From positions 1,798,001 through 1,862,000 of the forward strand of contig NZ_CANKZF010000001.1 of the NCBI RefSeq assembly GCF_947488515.1: a DNA stretch of 64,000 nt, read 5' to 3'. The notes under the pieces were generated by a model, which did not search any database, was not told where the DNA came from, and was given only the letters and a program-made list of their open reading frames with translations. Made by a program: the position numbers and the translations under genes. Shown piece by piece: positions 50,142 to 59,191 of this stretch (position 1 is the stretch's first letter; each line of letters opens with the position of its first letter). This DNA is from an uncultured Nocardioides sp. Lineage in GTDB: Bacteria > Actinomycetota > Actinomycetes > Propionibacteriales > Nocardioidaceae.

Positions 50142-50743
50142 TCAGGTTGCTGCTCGCCGACGACCAGGCGCTCGTGCGTGGCGCACTGGCCGCGTTGCTC
50201 GACCTCGAGTCCGACCTCGAGGTCGTGGCGCAGGTCGGTCGCGGCGACGAGGTGGTCGACGCCGCCCGCGCCTCGGGGGCCGAGGTGTGCCTCCTCGACA
50301 TCGAGATGCCCGGCCTCAACGGCATCGACGCCGCCGCGGCCGTACGACGCGAGCTGCCCGGCGTGCGGTCCCTGGTCGTCACGACCTTCGGCCGGCCGGG
50401 CTACGTCCGCCGGGCGATCGAGGCGGGGGCGTCCGGCTTCGTCGTCAAGGACACCCCGGCCCGCCAGCTCGCCGACGCCGTACGACGTGTCCACGCAGGC
50501 CTGCGGGTCATCGACCCGGACCTGGCCGCGGAGTCGCTGATCGACGGACCGAGCCCGCTCACCGGACGCGAACGCGAGCTGCTGACCCACGCCCTCGACG
50601 GGTCACCGGTGTCCACGATCGCCGCCCGCGTGCACCTCTCGGAGGGCACCGTCCGCAACCACCTGTCCGCGGCGATCGGGAAGACCGGTGCGACCACCCG
50701 CAGCGAGGCAGCCCGGATCGCGCAGGAGCGCGGCTGGCTATAG
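50138..50743 (+). CDS. NarL/LuxR-type response regulator
   Basis: The 201-residue regulator has a receiver domain with the acidic pair in LLLADDQALVRG, phospho-acceptor Asp in EVCLLDIEMPGLNG and Lys in FVVKDTPARQL, followed by a LuxR HTH (LTGRERELLTHALDGSPVSTIAARVHLSEGTVRNHLSAAIGKTGATTR). It partners the DesK-type kinase just upstream and probably controls the ABC exporter genes of the same operon. Its last 6 bp overlap the convergent DUF6458-like gene. Confidence 0.95.
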   Translation: MIRLLLADDQALVRGALAALLDLESDLEVVAQVGRGDEVVDAARASGAEVCLLDIEMPGLNGIDAAAAVRRELPGVRSLVVTTFGRPGYVRRAIEAGASGFVVKDTPARQLADAVRRVHAGLRVIDPDLAAESLIDGPSPLTGRERELLTHALDGSPVSTIAARVHLSEGTVRNHLSAAIGKTGATTRSEAARIAQERGWL

Positions 50744-50950
50744 CTCGCGACGCTCCTCGACGTGGGTCGTCTTCGAGCGCTGGTTGTTCATCACGAGGCC
50801 GAGCACGAGCGCCAGGACGCCGGCGATCACGAGGATCCAGCCGACCGTGGTCGGGTCGACGATCTCCTGGAGGGAGTCGGGGAACTCCTTGATCGCGAAG
50901 AGCAGGATCAGGCCGAGGACGAGCAGGAGGATGCCGAGTCCGATTCCCAT
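50738..50950 (-). CDS. Small DUF6458-like membrane protein
   Basis: The 70-residue protein starts at ATG 50950 after AAGGAG. It has two transmembrane spans, MGIGLGILLLVLGLILLFAI and TTVGWILVIAGVLALVLGLVM, joined by a short polar loop (EFPDSLQEIVDP), and a charged cytosolic tail (NNQRSKTTHVEERREL). This is the plan of DUF6458 proteins in actinobacteria; function unknown. Confidence 0.75.
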   Translation of the reverse strand: MGIGLGILLLVLGLILLFAIKEFPDSLQEIVDPTTVGWILVIAGVLALVLGLVMNNQRSKTTHVEERREL

Positions 50951-51100
50951 GACGACTCCTTCGTGACTGGTGCGCGAGGTGGTGCGCGAGGCGCGGCCCG
51001 TCGGGGGCAGGACCGCTCCCGCAGCGTAGGGCCGGCAGGGGCCGAACGCGGGGACCCCGCCGCGCCGGGTGGCGTCGGACCGGTCGCCTACCCTCTCCCC

Positions 51101-51964
51101 ATGACCGATCCCGCGGCCGACGCCGCGACCAGCCCCGAGGCCGAGACCGCGACGGACCGGGAGCGGCTCGCCGCGCTCGTCGCGCTCTGGTGGGGCGCCG
51201 TCGACTCCTTCACCAAGGTGCTCGAGCACGTCACCGACGACCAGTGGTCCGCCCCGACCGACCTGCCCGGCTGGGACGTCCGGGCCGTCGCCGCCCACAC
51301 AGCCCACCTCGAGGCGCTGCTGGCCGGGCGCCCGCACGAGGAGGTCGAGATCGGCGAGGCGCCGCACGCGCGCGGGATGATGGGCCGGTTCACCGAGCAG
51401 GGCGTGCTGGCCCGGCGCGACGAGACGCCCGACGACCTCATCACCGAGATCCGTGAGTCGACGACCGCGCGCCACACCCAGCTGCTGGCCGACCCGCCCA
51501 CCGACGCCTCGGCGCCCGCCCCCGGGGCCTTCGGCGCGATCGGCTGGACGACCGGGCTGCTGCTGCGCAACCGGCCGCTCGACGTGTGGATGCACGAGCA
51601 GGACGTGCGACGCGCGCTCGCGATGCCGGGCAACCTCGACTCGGCAGCGGCCATCCACACCGCCGACTACCTCATGGAGAGCCTGCCCTACGTCGTCGGC
51701 AAGCGGGCGCAGGCGCCGGTCGGGTCCGTCGTACGCCTCGAGGTGGCCGGCCACCCGCCGGTGACCGTCACCGTCGGGGAGGACGGGCGCGGTCGTCGCG
51801 CCACGTCAGACGACGGCGAGCCGACCGTCACGCTGGCGATGGACCGCGGGACCTTCGTCGTGCTCGCGGGCGGTCGCCGTCCCGCCGCCGCCGCCGACGT
51901 ACGCCTCACCGGCGACACCGAGCTCGGCGAGCGTGTGGTCGCCTCGCTCGGCGTGACCCCGTGA
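51101..51964 (+). CDS. Mycothiol-dependent maleylpyruvate isomerase family protein
   Basis: The 287-residue protein has the DinB-like N-terminal domain with DLPGWDVRAVAAHTAHLEALLAG (metal His) and RPLDVWMHEQDVRRALAMPGN, where H-x-x-D provides further ligands. A C-terminal SCP2/MDMPI_C-like beta domain follows (VRLEVAGHPPVTVTVGEDG, PTVTLAMDRGTFVVLAGGRR). This is the standard TIGR03083-type architecture, using mycothiol. The substrate is unknown. The stop overlaps the SDR start (GTGA), implying a joint pathway. The start is ATG 51101. Confidence 0.88.
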   Translation: MTDPAADAATSPEAETATDRERLAALVALWWGAVDSFTKVLEHVTDDQWSAPTDLPGWDVRAVAAHTAHLEALLAGRPHEEVEIGEAPHARGMMGRFTEQGVLARRDETPDDLITEIRESTTARHTQLLADPPTDASAPAPGAFGAIGWTTGLLLRNRPLDVWMHEQDVRRALAMPGNLDSAAAIHTADYLMESLPYVVGKRAQAPVGSVVRLEVAGHPPVTVTVGEDGRGRRATSDDGEPTVTLAMDRGTFVVLAGGRRPAAAADVRLTGDTELGERVVASLGVTP

Positions 51965-52905
51965 GCGATGCCTGGACGACCGCCGACATCGGCGACCTGA
52001 CCGGTCGCACCGCCGTCGTCACCGGGCCGACGCTCGGCGGGCTCGGCTTCCACACCGCGCTCGAGCTCGCCCGTCACGGCGCCCGGGTGGTGCTCGCGGG
52101 ACGGACGCCCGCCAAGCTCGCCGCGGCGGCCGAGGCGATCACCGACGAGGTGCCCGCCGCCTCGACCGAGGAGCTGGTCGTCGACCTGTCCGACCTGGGA
52201 TCGGTGCGGGCGGCCGGGGAGGAGGCCGCCGCAGGGCTCGGCCCGCTGCACCTCCTGGTCAACAACGCCGGCATCATGGCTCCCCCGCCTCGCCGCACGG
52301 GCGACGGGCTGGAGTCGCAGATGGCGACCAACCACTTCGGCCCGTTCCTGCTCACCGGGCTGCTGCTCGACCAGCTGGCCGCGTCCGGTGACGGTCGCGT
52401 CGTGACGCTGTCGTCGCAGATGCACCGCGTCGCCCGGTCCGCGCCGCTCGCCGACCCGCGCAGCCAGCGCCACCACAGCCGGTGGCAGGTCTACGGCCAG
52501 ACCAAGCTCGCCAACCTGCTCTTCACCTTCGAGCTCGACCGGCGGCTGCGGCACGCCGGGATGCCGGTCCGTGCGCTGGCTGCGCACCCGGGACTCGCCG
52601 GCACGCACCTCGCCGTCAACGGTCAGCTCGGCACCACCCGCGGCCGGCGCGCCGCCGTCCTCGACGGCGCGGTCAAGCTGGTCTCGCAGTCCGCCGAGGC
52701 GGGCGCCCGACCCACCCTGATGGCGGCCACGGCCGACCTCCCGGGGGCGACCTACGTCGGACCGAGCGGCCCCGCCGAGGCCGCCGGTCCGCCGCGGATC
52801 GTCGGCACCGCACGCCTGGCGCGTGACGAGGTGGCGCAGCGGCGGCTGTGGGAACGCAGCGAGGAGACGGTCGGGCTCGCCTGGCCGCAGGCCCCATCCG
52901 ACTAG
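51961..52905 (+). CDS. Short-chain dehydrogenase/reductase (retinol dehydrogenase-like)
   Basis: The 314-residue SDR has the cofactor motif TAVVTGPTLGGLGFHTALEL (a TGxxxGxG variant with Pro-Thr-Leu), LLVNNAGIMAPP, the catalytic Ser in VVTLSSQMHR, and YGQTKLAN (Y-x-x-x-K). The late AAHPGLAGTHL fits the retinol dehydrogenase/WW-oxidoreductase-like group. The oxidation substrate is unknown. Translational coupling to the mycothiol-type enzyme suggests a shared detoxification or catabolic role. Its end overlaps the convergent gene by 4 bp. Confidence 0.92.
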   Translation: MSDAWTTADIGDLTGRTAVVTGPTLGGLGFHTALELARHGARVVLAGRTPAKLAAAAEAITDEVPAASTEELVVDLSDLGSVRAAGEEAAAGLGPLHLLVNNAGIMAPPPRRTGDGLESQMATNHFGPFLLTGLLLDQLAASGDGRVVTLSSQMHRVARSAPLADPRSQRHHSRWQVYGQTKLANLLFTFELDRRLRHAGMPVRALAAHPGLAGTHLAVNGQLGTTRGRRAAVLDGAVKLVSQSAEAGARPTLMAATADLPGATYVGPSGPAEAAGPPRIVGTARLARDEVAQRRLWERSEETVGLAWPQAPSD

Positions 52906-54404
52906 CGGCGGTCGTGCACCCGGACCAGCCCGGCCCGCGTGCCGAGGTAGGCCGAGCCGTCGCGGCCCAGCGTGACCGTCGAGCCGTCACTGCCGGCGAG
53001 CAGCCCGGTGCCGGTGCGCACTCCCCAGCGCCGGCGGCCAGAGTCGGCGTCGATCGCGGTGAGGTACCACGCGCTGACGCCGGTCAGGGACGGCCGCTTG
53101 GCCCAGGTGTAGAGCAGCCCGTTGGGGCGACTGGCGACGACGCCCGAGGCGGGCGACACGGCGTCGGTCGTCCAGGTCACCGCGCACCCGTCGTCCACCA
53201 GGTCGACCCGCGCCAAGCCCGCGCCGGCGGTGAAGCCGAGCAGCGCGCGGCGCGAGGAGGCGTAGCCGGCGTCGTTCGCCACCACGACACCCGAACCCAG
53301 GTCGGCGAGGGTGCTGCGGGTGGCGCCCTCCCCCTTGTCGAAGACGGACTGCCGACAGACCGTGCGCCCGTCGTCGCGCGCCAGGAACCGCACGCCCAGG
53401 CGGTCCTCGACCTCGTCGGTGATGGCGACCGTCCCGCGGTCGACCAGCACCGGCGCTGACCCGCTCACCCCGTCGTACTCGCTGCGCCAGGTGACCTGCG
53501 GCGTGCCGTCGCCGCCCACGACCAGACGGTGCACGGCCTCGTCGGTGACGACGTACGCCGCCCCTGCGTCGACGGCGACGTCGTGCCGGACGTCCTCGCC
53601 GAGGTCGACGACGCCGACCTGGCCGGTCGTCGGGTCGAGCGTCCCGACGAGACCGGCGTGGGAGGCCCACCAGATGCGGCCCGACCAGTCGGGTGCGACG
53701 GAGACGAGGCAGTCGCCGTAGGCGACGTAGGGCTTGAGGTCCCAGGTGGCGTCGGTCTCGAGGTCCGGCTCGCCCTCGTGGGACGTCCGCACGGCGAGCA
53801 CCTGACGCTCACCCGTGCCGACCACGGCCCGTTCGGCGTCGTCGAGGTAGAGGGACTCCCCGTCGCAGGCTGAGCCCTCCGGCACGTCGGGCAGGTCCTG
53901 CGACGCCAGCGGCCGCAGGGTCTGGGGGTCGACCACGCGCAGGGCGCGGCCGTCGCCGGCGGCGCAGAGCGCGACGAGGAGACCGGTCGCGGTCTGCTCG
54001 AGCCGGCCGCACCGCTGGAGGCCGAACCACGCCGTGTCGACCTCGGGCTGGTGGCCGAGCGGTCCCGGGAGGTCGGCCGGCTCGCCGGCGAGGCGGTGGG
54101 GGTTGGGCGGGACCTCCTCGGCCGGCACCTGGTGGGGCGACGCCGGGCGACCGACGTACGACGGACCGGCCCACGCGCCCGGGGCCGGCGGGATCGGCAG
54201 CCAGCCGTCGGGGACGACCACGACCAGGAGGCCGACGGTCGCGGCGGTGGCGGCTGTCCAGGCCACGACGCGACGGCTGACGTAGGCGCGGTCCTGGACC
54301 CACCAGCGGACCCGCGGGACCGCCAGCAGCGCGGCGGCGAGGACCAGGACCACGGGCCCCAGCGCCACCCACAGCAGCAGGAGCGCACCGACCAGCCAGA
54401 CCAC
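52902..54404 (-). CDS. Membrane protein with extracytoplasmic PQQ-like beta-propeller
   Basis: The 500-residue protein has two N-terminal membrane helices (WLVGALLLLWVALGPVVLVLAAALLAV and VVAWTAATAATVGLLVVVV) and a long extracytoplasmic region of propeller-type repeats (e.g. DGRALRVVDPQTLRPLASQDL, GLVGTLDPTTGQVGVVDLGE, YLTAIDADSGRRRWGVRTG). The blades resemble PQQ-binding-like domains but no cofactor residues can be claimed. Four or more Cys in the propeller may form disulfides. The function is unknown. It overlaps the SDR stop by 4 bp tail to tail. Confidence 0.75.
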   Translation of the reverse strand: MVWLVGALLLLWVALGPVVLVLAAALLAVPRVRWWVQDRAYVSRRVVAWTAATAATVGLLVVVVPDGWLPIPPAPGAWAGPSYVGRPASPHQVPAEEVPPNPHRLAGEPADLPGPLGHQPEVDTAWFGLQRCGRLEQTATGLLVALCAAGDGRALRVVDPQTLRPLASQDLPDVPEGSACDGESLYLDDAERAVVGTGERQVLAVRTSHEGEPDLETDATWDLKPYVAYGDCLVSVAPDWSGRIWWASHAGLVGTLDPTTGQVGVVDLGEDVRHDVAVDAGAAYVVTDEAVHRLVVGGDGTPQVTWRSEYDGVSGSAPVLVDRGTVAITDEVEDRLGVRFLARDDGRTVCRQSVFDKGEGATRSTLADLGSGVVVANDAGYASSRRALLGFTAGAGLARVDLVDDGCAVTWTTDAVSPASGVVASRPNGLLYTWAKRPSLTGVSAWYLTAIDADSGRRRWGVRTGTGLLAGSDGSTVTLGRDGSAYLGTRAGLVRVHDRR

Positions 54405-54479
54405 CGGGCGACTCTAGGTGAGTCCCACCCGTCACACCGGGAGGCGCATCGGGGAGCACCCGACGCGTGCGTCACACGG

Positions 54480-54743
54480 TCAGTCGACGGGCGGCCGGGG
54501 CAGTGGCGCGGTCAGGGTGAGCTCGGCGAACGAGCCGTGTCCACCTCCGCTGCGCAGGAAGATGCGTGAGCGTCGCGGCGTCGGCACGCGGGAGCGCGGG
54601 GCCTCGTGGATCGGGATGACGTCGGCGTCGCGTCCGTCGGTCGTCTCGGGTCCGGGCCGGGCGACCAGCGCGCCGGTGAACTGCTCGAGCGACTTGATGC
54701 GACCGGTGAGATCGATCCCCTGGGCGTTGCGGTCGTGCTTCAT
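54480..54743 (-). CDS. Hypothetical 87-aa protein
   Basis: A small basic protein starts at ATG 54743, seven bases after AAGGAG (MKHDRNAQGIDLTGRIKSLEQF). The C-terminal half is Arg/Pro/Ser-rich (RSRVPTPRRSRIFLRSGGG) and unstructured. The clear ribosome site supports translation. No family is recognised. It borders the gene-poor stretch 54744-55442. Confidence 0.5.
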   Translation of the reverse strand: MKHDRNAQGIDLTGRIKSLEQFTGALVARPGPETTDGRDADVIPIHEAPRSRVPTPRRSRIFLRSGGGHGSFAELTLTAPLPRPPVD

Positions 54744-54927
54744 GGGCGGACTCCTTCTGTCCCCACCTGACGGCCCCCCACGGACCGCCTGCAGAGCACG
54801 CTAGGAGCCCGGCCGCCGGACTTCCTTTACTCATGGAAGTCTGGGACAAGCCTTCGGGAGACGGTCCAGACCAGACCTCACGAGACCCGTGGAACCTTGA
54901 CCGCCGCTCCGGGTCCGGACGTGTGCG

Positions 54928-55012
54928 AGCACCCTGCAGGCAGTTCGCGCACCTGGAGCCCGACCTCACGCTCAGCCGCGCAGCGCGAGCCGCGAACTGC
55001 CTGCAAGGTGCT
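54928..55012. repeat. Long inverted repeat with 23-bp arms
   Basis: The arms 54928-54949 and 54991-55012 pair over about 22 positions with one mismatch; the core GCAGGCAGTTCGCG pairs perfectly with CGCGAACTGCCTGC. The 41-nt loop is itself GC-rich. It may be a terminator, a structured RNA or a mobile-element relic. Confidence 0.75.
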
Positions 55013-55033
55013 TCCGCCGGGCCGAGACGCACG

Positions 55034-55078
55034 AGAGCCGGAGATCGTGCGACGTGTCGTCGTACGACCTCCGGCTCT
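55034..55078. repeat. Strong hairpin, 10 + 9 bp arms
   Basis: AGAGCCGGAG pairs with CTCCGGCTCT. After one mismatch, a further nine pairs (TCGTGCGAC with GTCGTACGA, one G-T wobble) close a GTGTC loop. It has no T-run; a terminator or structured RNA is possible. Confidence 0.75.
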
Positions 55079-55442
55079 GACCGCCAGTCCCCTGTGCTGT
55101 CGGTCTTGCGCTGTCAGGCGACGGGCTGACGGACCGTGGACCCCCCGTCCACGGCCGCACGCGGCCGCGGCACCGATGGCCGCGCCTCAGCGCTGACGTC
55201 GGCCCCGGGCGGCACGGATCCGATGCGGATCATCGGGCCACGCCCGATGTGCCGGTCACCCTGGTGGTGCTCGTGGTCATCTCGTTCTCCCCCTGTCGAG
55301 TGCTCACGACAAGAAGGATGCTCCTGCAGCCGTTCTGATACATCCGTGTTTCTACCGAGGTCCAGACCAGCTGGACGTGAGCACGCGAAGACGGGTGGTC
55401 CCGCGACTCATCCGTCGCAGGACCACCCCTCGTCGCAGGTTG

Positions 55443-57722
55443 TCAGCCGACCTTGCCGACCTTCAGCGTGACGACCTTCGTCGCACCGCTCGCCGACAGG
55501 GTGACCTTGACCTTGAGCACCTTGCCCTTGAGCGCCTTGGTGACCTTCAGCTTCGACGTCGTCGCCTTCTTGATCTTCGCGCTGCCGGCGTACCACTGGA
55601 ACCGGTAGGCGACCGTCGTCCGCATCTGCGCGAGGAGGTTGGCGACCTTGATCGTCTTGCCCACCTTCGGCTTGCCCGTGACCTTGAGGTCCTCCGCCAC
55701 CTGCGTCAGCTGCGCCGCCACGCTCGGCGCCGGGACCGGCGCCGGAGTGGGCGTCGGGGCCGGAGCAGGCGCGGGCGCCTGCGTCGGAGTGGGCGTCGGG
55801 GTCGGGGTCGGAGTGGGCGTCGGAACTGCTGCGACGACCTCTCCGACGTACAGGTAGTAGGAGTAGCCGGTGGCGGCCTCGCCCACGGCCGTCACCCACA
55901 CCCCGATGTCCTTGCCCACGTCCTCGGGTCGCGGCGTGAAGGTGTCGCCGGTGACGCCCGCCAGGGTGCCGCTGCCCACTTCCCACAGGTACTCGAACGA
56001 CGCTCCCGCCGGGGTCCACACCCCGGGCGAGACGGTGAGCGGCTTCCCGACCTGCGGAGACCCGCTGACCGTCGGAGCCACGACGTTCGTGTAGCGCTCG
56101 GTCGAGATGCGAGCGTCGATGCCGGACACGACGGCCTCGACGCCCACGACGACGTCGCCCGCCTGCTCGGACGTCGACTGACCCGGCCAGCACTGGTAGG
56201 CGGCACTCGAGCTGAAGCACACCCGATACGTCCCGGCGCGGAGGCCGGTCAGCTCGTACGTCCCATCGGAGCTCGTGTGCCCGAAGGCATAACCACCCCC
56301 CGCGAGGTTGGGGTCGCCCTTGAGCTGCGCCGAGACCTGCACGTTCACCAGGGGTGCGCCTGACGGATCGGTCACCCGGCCCGTGATCCGGGAACCCTTG
56401 GCGAGCACGGCGTCCTTGCCGGTCGCTCGCTCTCCTTCGGCGATCGTGATGTCCTGAGCCACGTCGACCGTGGCCTTGTCGTTCCAGCACTCGCTCAGGT
56501 ACTGCGTCTGGAACGCCTGGAAGCACACGCGGTAGGTGCCGCCCTTGAGGGCGTTGAACTGGTACGCGCCCTGGCCGTCGGTCGGCGCACTGGTGATGGG
56601 CTGCCACGTCGAAGCGCCGACCGCCTTCTGCTGGAGGTTGACGTACAGGTTGGGGATGGCATCGCCTGTCGTGTTGGTGACGGTCCCGCTGATGCGTCCA
56701 CCTCGGGCGAGGACAGCGTTCACTCCACCCAGGCGGGTTCCCTCGGTCGGGATGACGACGTCCTTCGCCAGCTCGACCGTCGCCTTGTCGTCCCAGCACT
56801 CGCTGAGGAACTCGGTGTTGTATCCCTCGAAGCAGACGCGATAGGTGCCGGCCTGGAGTCCGCCGATGTCGTAGTTGCCTGCCGAGTCGGTCTGGCCGTT
56901 CCGCACCCAGCTCCACATGCCGGTCACGCCCGACTTCTGTCGCACGGACACGCTGTGGTTGGGAATCGCAGCGCCGGAAGCCTCCGTCAGACGACCAGCG
57001 ATCCGCGACTCCCTGCTGAGGACCGCATCGATGCCGGTCACCCGCGCTCCCTCGGCGACCGGGATGTCGACGCCCTGGTCGAGGGTCGCCTTGTCGTTCC
57101 AGCACTCGCTGACGTAGGTGTTGCCGGAGTCGTTGAAGCACACTCGGTAGGTGCCCGGACCGAGTCCGGCGACCTCGAACGTCCCGTCTGCTGCGGTGGA
57201 GTGACCCCAGGCAACGGGGTCCCACGGAATGCCACCGTTAATGTTGCGCCGCGTCACGGAGAGGTTGATCTTGGAGATGCCTTCACCCGCGCTGTCGGTG
57301 ACGCGTCCGGACAGTCGTGCTTCAGCCACGAGCACCGCGTCCACGCCACCGACGCGTGCGCCGTTTGTCACCACGACGTCCTGGGCGTCGTACGGGCCGG
57401 TCTTGTTGTTCCAGCACTCGTCGAAGTAGGCGCGCGAGGAGTCGGAGAAGCACACGCGATAGCGGTCGCTCTCGAGTCCGCTGACCACGTAGGAGCCGTC
57501 AGGCCCGGTCGTCGCCGCCTGGCTCGTCGCCATCCAGCCCGACATCGGCGCATAGGTGTAGACCGTCACACCGATGTCCGGCAGTCCGGACCCTCCGCTA
57601 CGGGTCACAGTCCCGGCGATGCTGCCGGTGCCAGCGGCTTGCACCGGAGTGGCCGCCAGACCGGACAGAGCGACCAGCAGGACCATCCATGCCGTCAGGG
57701 CAGGACGAATGAGCGCGCGCAA
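55443..57722 (-). CDS. Secreted multi-domain protein with five Cys-paired carboxypeptidase-regulatory-like repeats
   Basis: The 759-residue protein has a signal peptide (LTAWMVLLVALSGLAATPVQA) and five ~90-residue beta-sandwich repeats. Each contains an opening SGRVTD/ISGTVTN strand, a GTYRVCF strand and a YLSECWNDKAT segment; the VCF Cys and ECW Cys recur in every repeat and probably form one disulfide each. An Ig-like domain (SGSPQVGKPLTVSPGVWTP) at about 545-620, a Pro/Thr linker (repeated PT, then PAPAPAP) and a second VGKTIKV-type Ig domain follow. No anchor or sortase motif is visible. It looks like a surface or secreted structural/adhesion protein; binding partners are unknown. Confidence 0.85.
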   Translation of the reverse strand: MRALIRPALTAWMVLLVALSGLAATPVQAAGTGSIAGTVTRSGGSGLPDIGVTVYTYAPMSGWMATSQAATTGPDGSYVVSGLESDRYRVCFSDSSRAYFDECWNNKTGPYDAQDVVVTNGARVGGVDAVLVAEARLSGRVTDSAGEGISKINLSVTRRNINGGIPWDPVAWGHSTAADGTFEVAGLGPGTYRVCFNDSGNTYVSECWNDKATLDQGVDIPVAEGARVTGIDAVLSRESRIAGRLTEASGAAIPNHSVSVRQKSGVTGMWSWVRNGQTDSAGNYDIGGLQAGTYRVCFEGYNTEFLSECWDDKATVELAKDVVIPTEGTRLGGVNAVLARGGRISGTVTNTTGDAIPNLYVNLQQKAVGASTWQPITSAPTDGQGAYQFNALKGGTYRVCFQAFQTQYLSECWNDKATVDVAQDITIAEGERATGKDAVLAKGSRITGRVTDPSGAPLVNVQVSAQLKGDPNLAGGGYAFGHTSSDGTYELTGLRAGTYRVCFSSSAAYQCWPGQSTSEQAGDVVVGVEAVVSGIDARISTERYTNVVAPTVSGSPQVGKPLTVSPGVWTPAGASFEYLWEVGSGTLAGVTGDTFTPRPEDVGKDIGVWVTAVGEAATGYSYYLYVGEVVAAVPTPTPTPTPTPTPTQAPAPAPAPTPTPAPVPAPSVAAQLTQVAEDLKVTGKPKVGKTIKVANLLAQMRTTVAYRFQWYAGSAKIKKATTSKLKVTKALKGKVLKVKVTLSASGATKVVTLKVGKVG

Positions 57723-57869
57723 GGAGAACCCCCGTTTTCGGCAGCCCCCCTGGCTGCATCCGTCGGAACGCTATTGCGCTGGCGCACCCGCCGGGGCGGA
57801 ATGGTTGAAACCCCTACCCAGGGGTGTGCTCCGGGGTTGTCCGGACACCGCCGCAGCATGCGGAAATGG

Positions 57870-57899
57870 CCGAGAACCCCTCCTGGGAGGGGTTCTCGG
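57870..57899. terminator. Hairpin terminator downstream of the desaturase gene
   Basis: CCGAGAACCCCTCC pairs perfectly with GGAGGGGTTCTCGG with almost no loop. It lies 27 bp after the desaturase stop (minus strand) and before the promoter of the next minus-strand gene. The upstream 57723-57869 holds that gene's promoter and no ORF. Confidence 0.75.
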
Positions 57900-57925
57900 G
57901 GTGTCCGGTTCGAGCGAAGCAGGGG

Positions 57926-59158
57926 TCAGGCGGCTGCCCGGGACTCGCTCTCGAGCTTGCGGCCGAGCAGGCGGCGGGTACGACGGTCGCCGGTGGCCAT
58001 CTTGTAGAGGATGGCGAGCTGCTGCGGGGCGTTCTTCTTGTTCGTCGTCGCGAGCCAGCCGTTGGGCAGCGAGAGCCGGATGACCTTGTGCCAGGCCGAC
58101 GCGACCTGCTGGGGCATCGGCCGGGCGCAGTAGGTGAGGTCGTACTTCTCGAAGAGGGCCTGCACCTTGGGCGCGATCTCGCCGTAGCGGTTGGACGGCA
58201 GGTCGGGGAAGAGGTGGTGCTCGATCTGGTGCGACAGGTTGCCCGTCATCAGGTGGAGGAACTTCGAGCCGGAGATGTTGGCGCTGCCGAGCATCTGCCG
58301 GACGTACCACTCGCCCTTCGTCTCGCCCTCGATGGAGCGCTTCTCGAAGGTCTCGACGCCCTCGGGGAAGTGGCCGCAGAGGATGACCGAGTTGGACCAG
58401 AGGTTGCGCACGACGTTGGCGGTGAAGTTGGCCGCGAGGGTCGGGACGAAGGAACCGGTGGGGATCGACAGGACCGGGTGGACGACGTAGTCCTTGGTGG
58501 CCTGCTTGCGGATCTTGCCGAGGACGGCCTTCACGCGGCGGCGGAACTCGGGGTCCTTGGTCTGCTTCTTCTTGATCACCGCGCCGAGCTCGAGGTCGTA
58601 GGCGGCGATGCCGTACTCGAAGAACACGGCGTTGATGAAGCAGAATACCGGCTGGGCGAGCGAGGCCGGGGTCCAGGTCTGGTCCTCGTCGACGCGCATG
58701 ATGCCGTAGCCGAGGTCGTTGTCCTTGCCGATGACGTTGGTGTAGGTGTGGTGGAGCTCGTTGTGGCTGTGCTTCCACTGCTCGGCGGGCGAGGCCATGT
58801 CCCACTCCCAGGTCGAGGAGTGGATCTTGGGGTCGCGCATCCAGTCCCACTGGCCGTGGAGGATGTTGTGGCCGATCTCCATGTTGTCGAGGATCTTGGA
58901 GATGCTCAGGCCGGCGGTGCCGAGCACCCAGGCCGGCGGGAACGCGCTGAAGAGCAGCACCGCGCGCGAGCCGAGCTCGATCTTGCGCTGGGTGTCGATG
59001 ACGCGCCGGATGTACGCCGCGTCGCTGGCGCCGCGGCTGTCGAGGACGTCCTGGCGGATGGCGTCGAGCTCGATGCCGATCTGCTCGATGTCTGCCTCGG
59101 TGAGGTGTGCGATCGGGCTGGTCTGGCCGAGGACGGCCTTCTTCTGGATCGTGGTCAT
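57926..59158 (-). CDS. Membrane acyl-CoA/fatty-acid desaturase (DesA3-like)
   Basis: The 410-residue enzyme has the three His boxes of membrane di-iron desaturases: H97-N-I-L-H101 in MEIGHNILHGQWDW, H132 with H136-H137 in HNELHHTYTN, and the late HQIEHHLFPDLP. Hydrophobic spans include LLFSAFPPAWVLGTAG and NAVFFEYGIAAY. It resembles M. tuberculosis DesA3, a stearoyl-CoA delta-9 desaturase that makes oleoyl-CoA at the membrane. The start is ATG 59158 with GGAG upstream. The reductase gene lies 33 bp upstream on the same strand, the same order as in mycobacteria. Confidence 0.92.
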   Translation of the reverse strand: MTTIQKKAVLGQTSPIAHLTEADIEQIGIELDAIRQDVLDSRGASDAAYIRRVIDTQRKIELGSRAVLLFSAFPPAWVLGTAGLSISKILDNMEIGHNILHGQWDWMRDPKIHSSTWEWDMASPAEQWKHSHNELHHTYTNVIGKDNDLGYGIMRVDEDQTWTPASLAQPVFCFINAVFFEYGIAAYDLELGAVIKKKQTKDPEFRRRVKAVLGKIRKQATKDYVVHPVLSIPTGSFVPTLAANFTANVVRNLWSNSVILCGHFPEGVETFEKRSIEGETKGEWYVRQMLGSANISGSKFLHLMTGNLSHQIEHHLFPDLPSNRYGEIAPKVQALFEKYDLTYCARPMPQQVASAWHKVIRLSLPNGWLATTNKKNAPQQLAILYKMATGDRRTRRLLGRKLESESRAAA

Positions 59159-59191
59159 GTCGATCTCCTCAGGGGTGGTGGAGGTCAGGCG

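Larger units (their letters stand above)
54744..55442. other. Gene-poor 0.7-kb stretch with hairpins and possible micro-ORFs
   Basis: No convincing gene of normal length fits here. Two strong hairpins are present (54928-55012 and 55034-55078). On the minus strand a 16-codon frame (55280-55230, MTTSTTRVTGTSGVAR) follows a GGGGGAG ribosome-like site, and its stop overlaps by ATGA the start of a 39-codon frame (55233-55114, beginning MIRIGSVPPGADV). These micro-ORFs are possible but unproven. The rest, including the Leu-type 54830-54900 segment, shows nothing I recognise. Confidence 0.5.
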
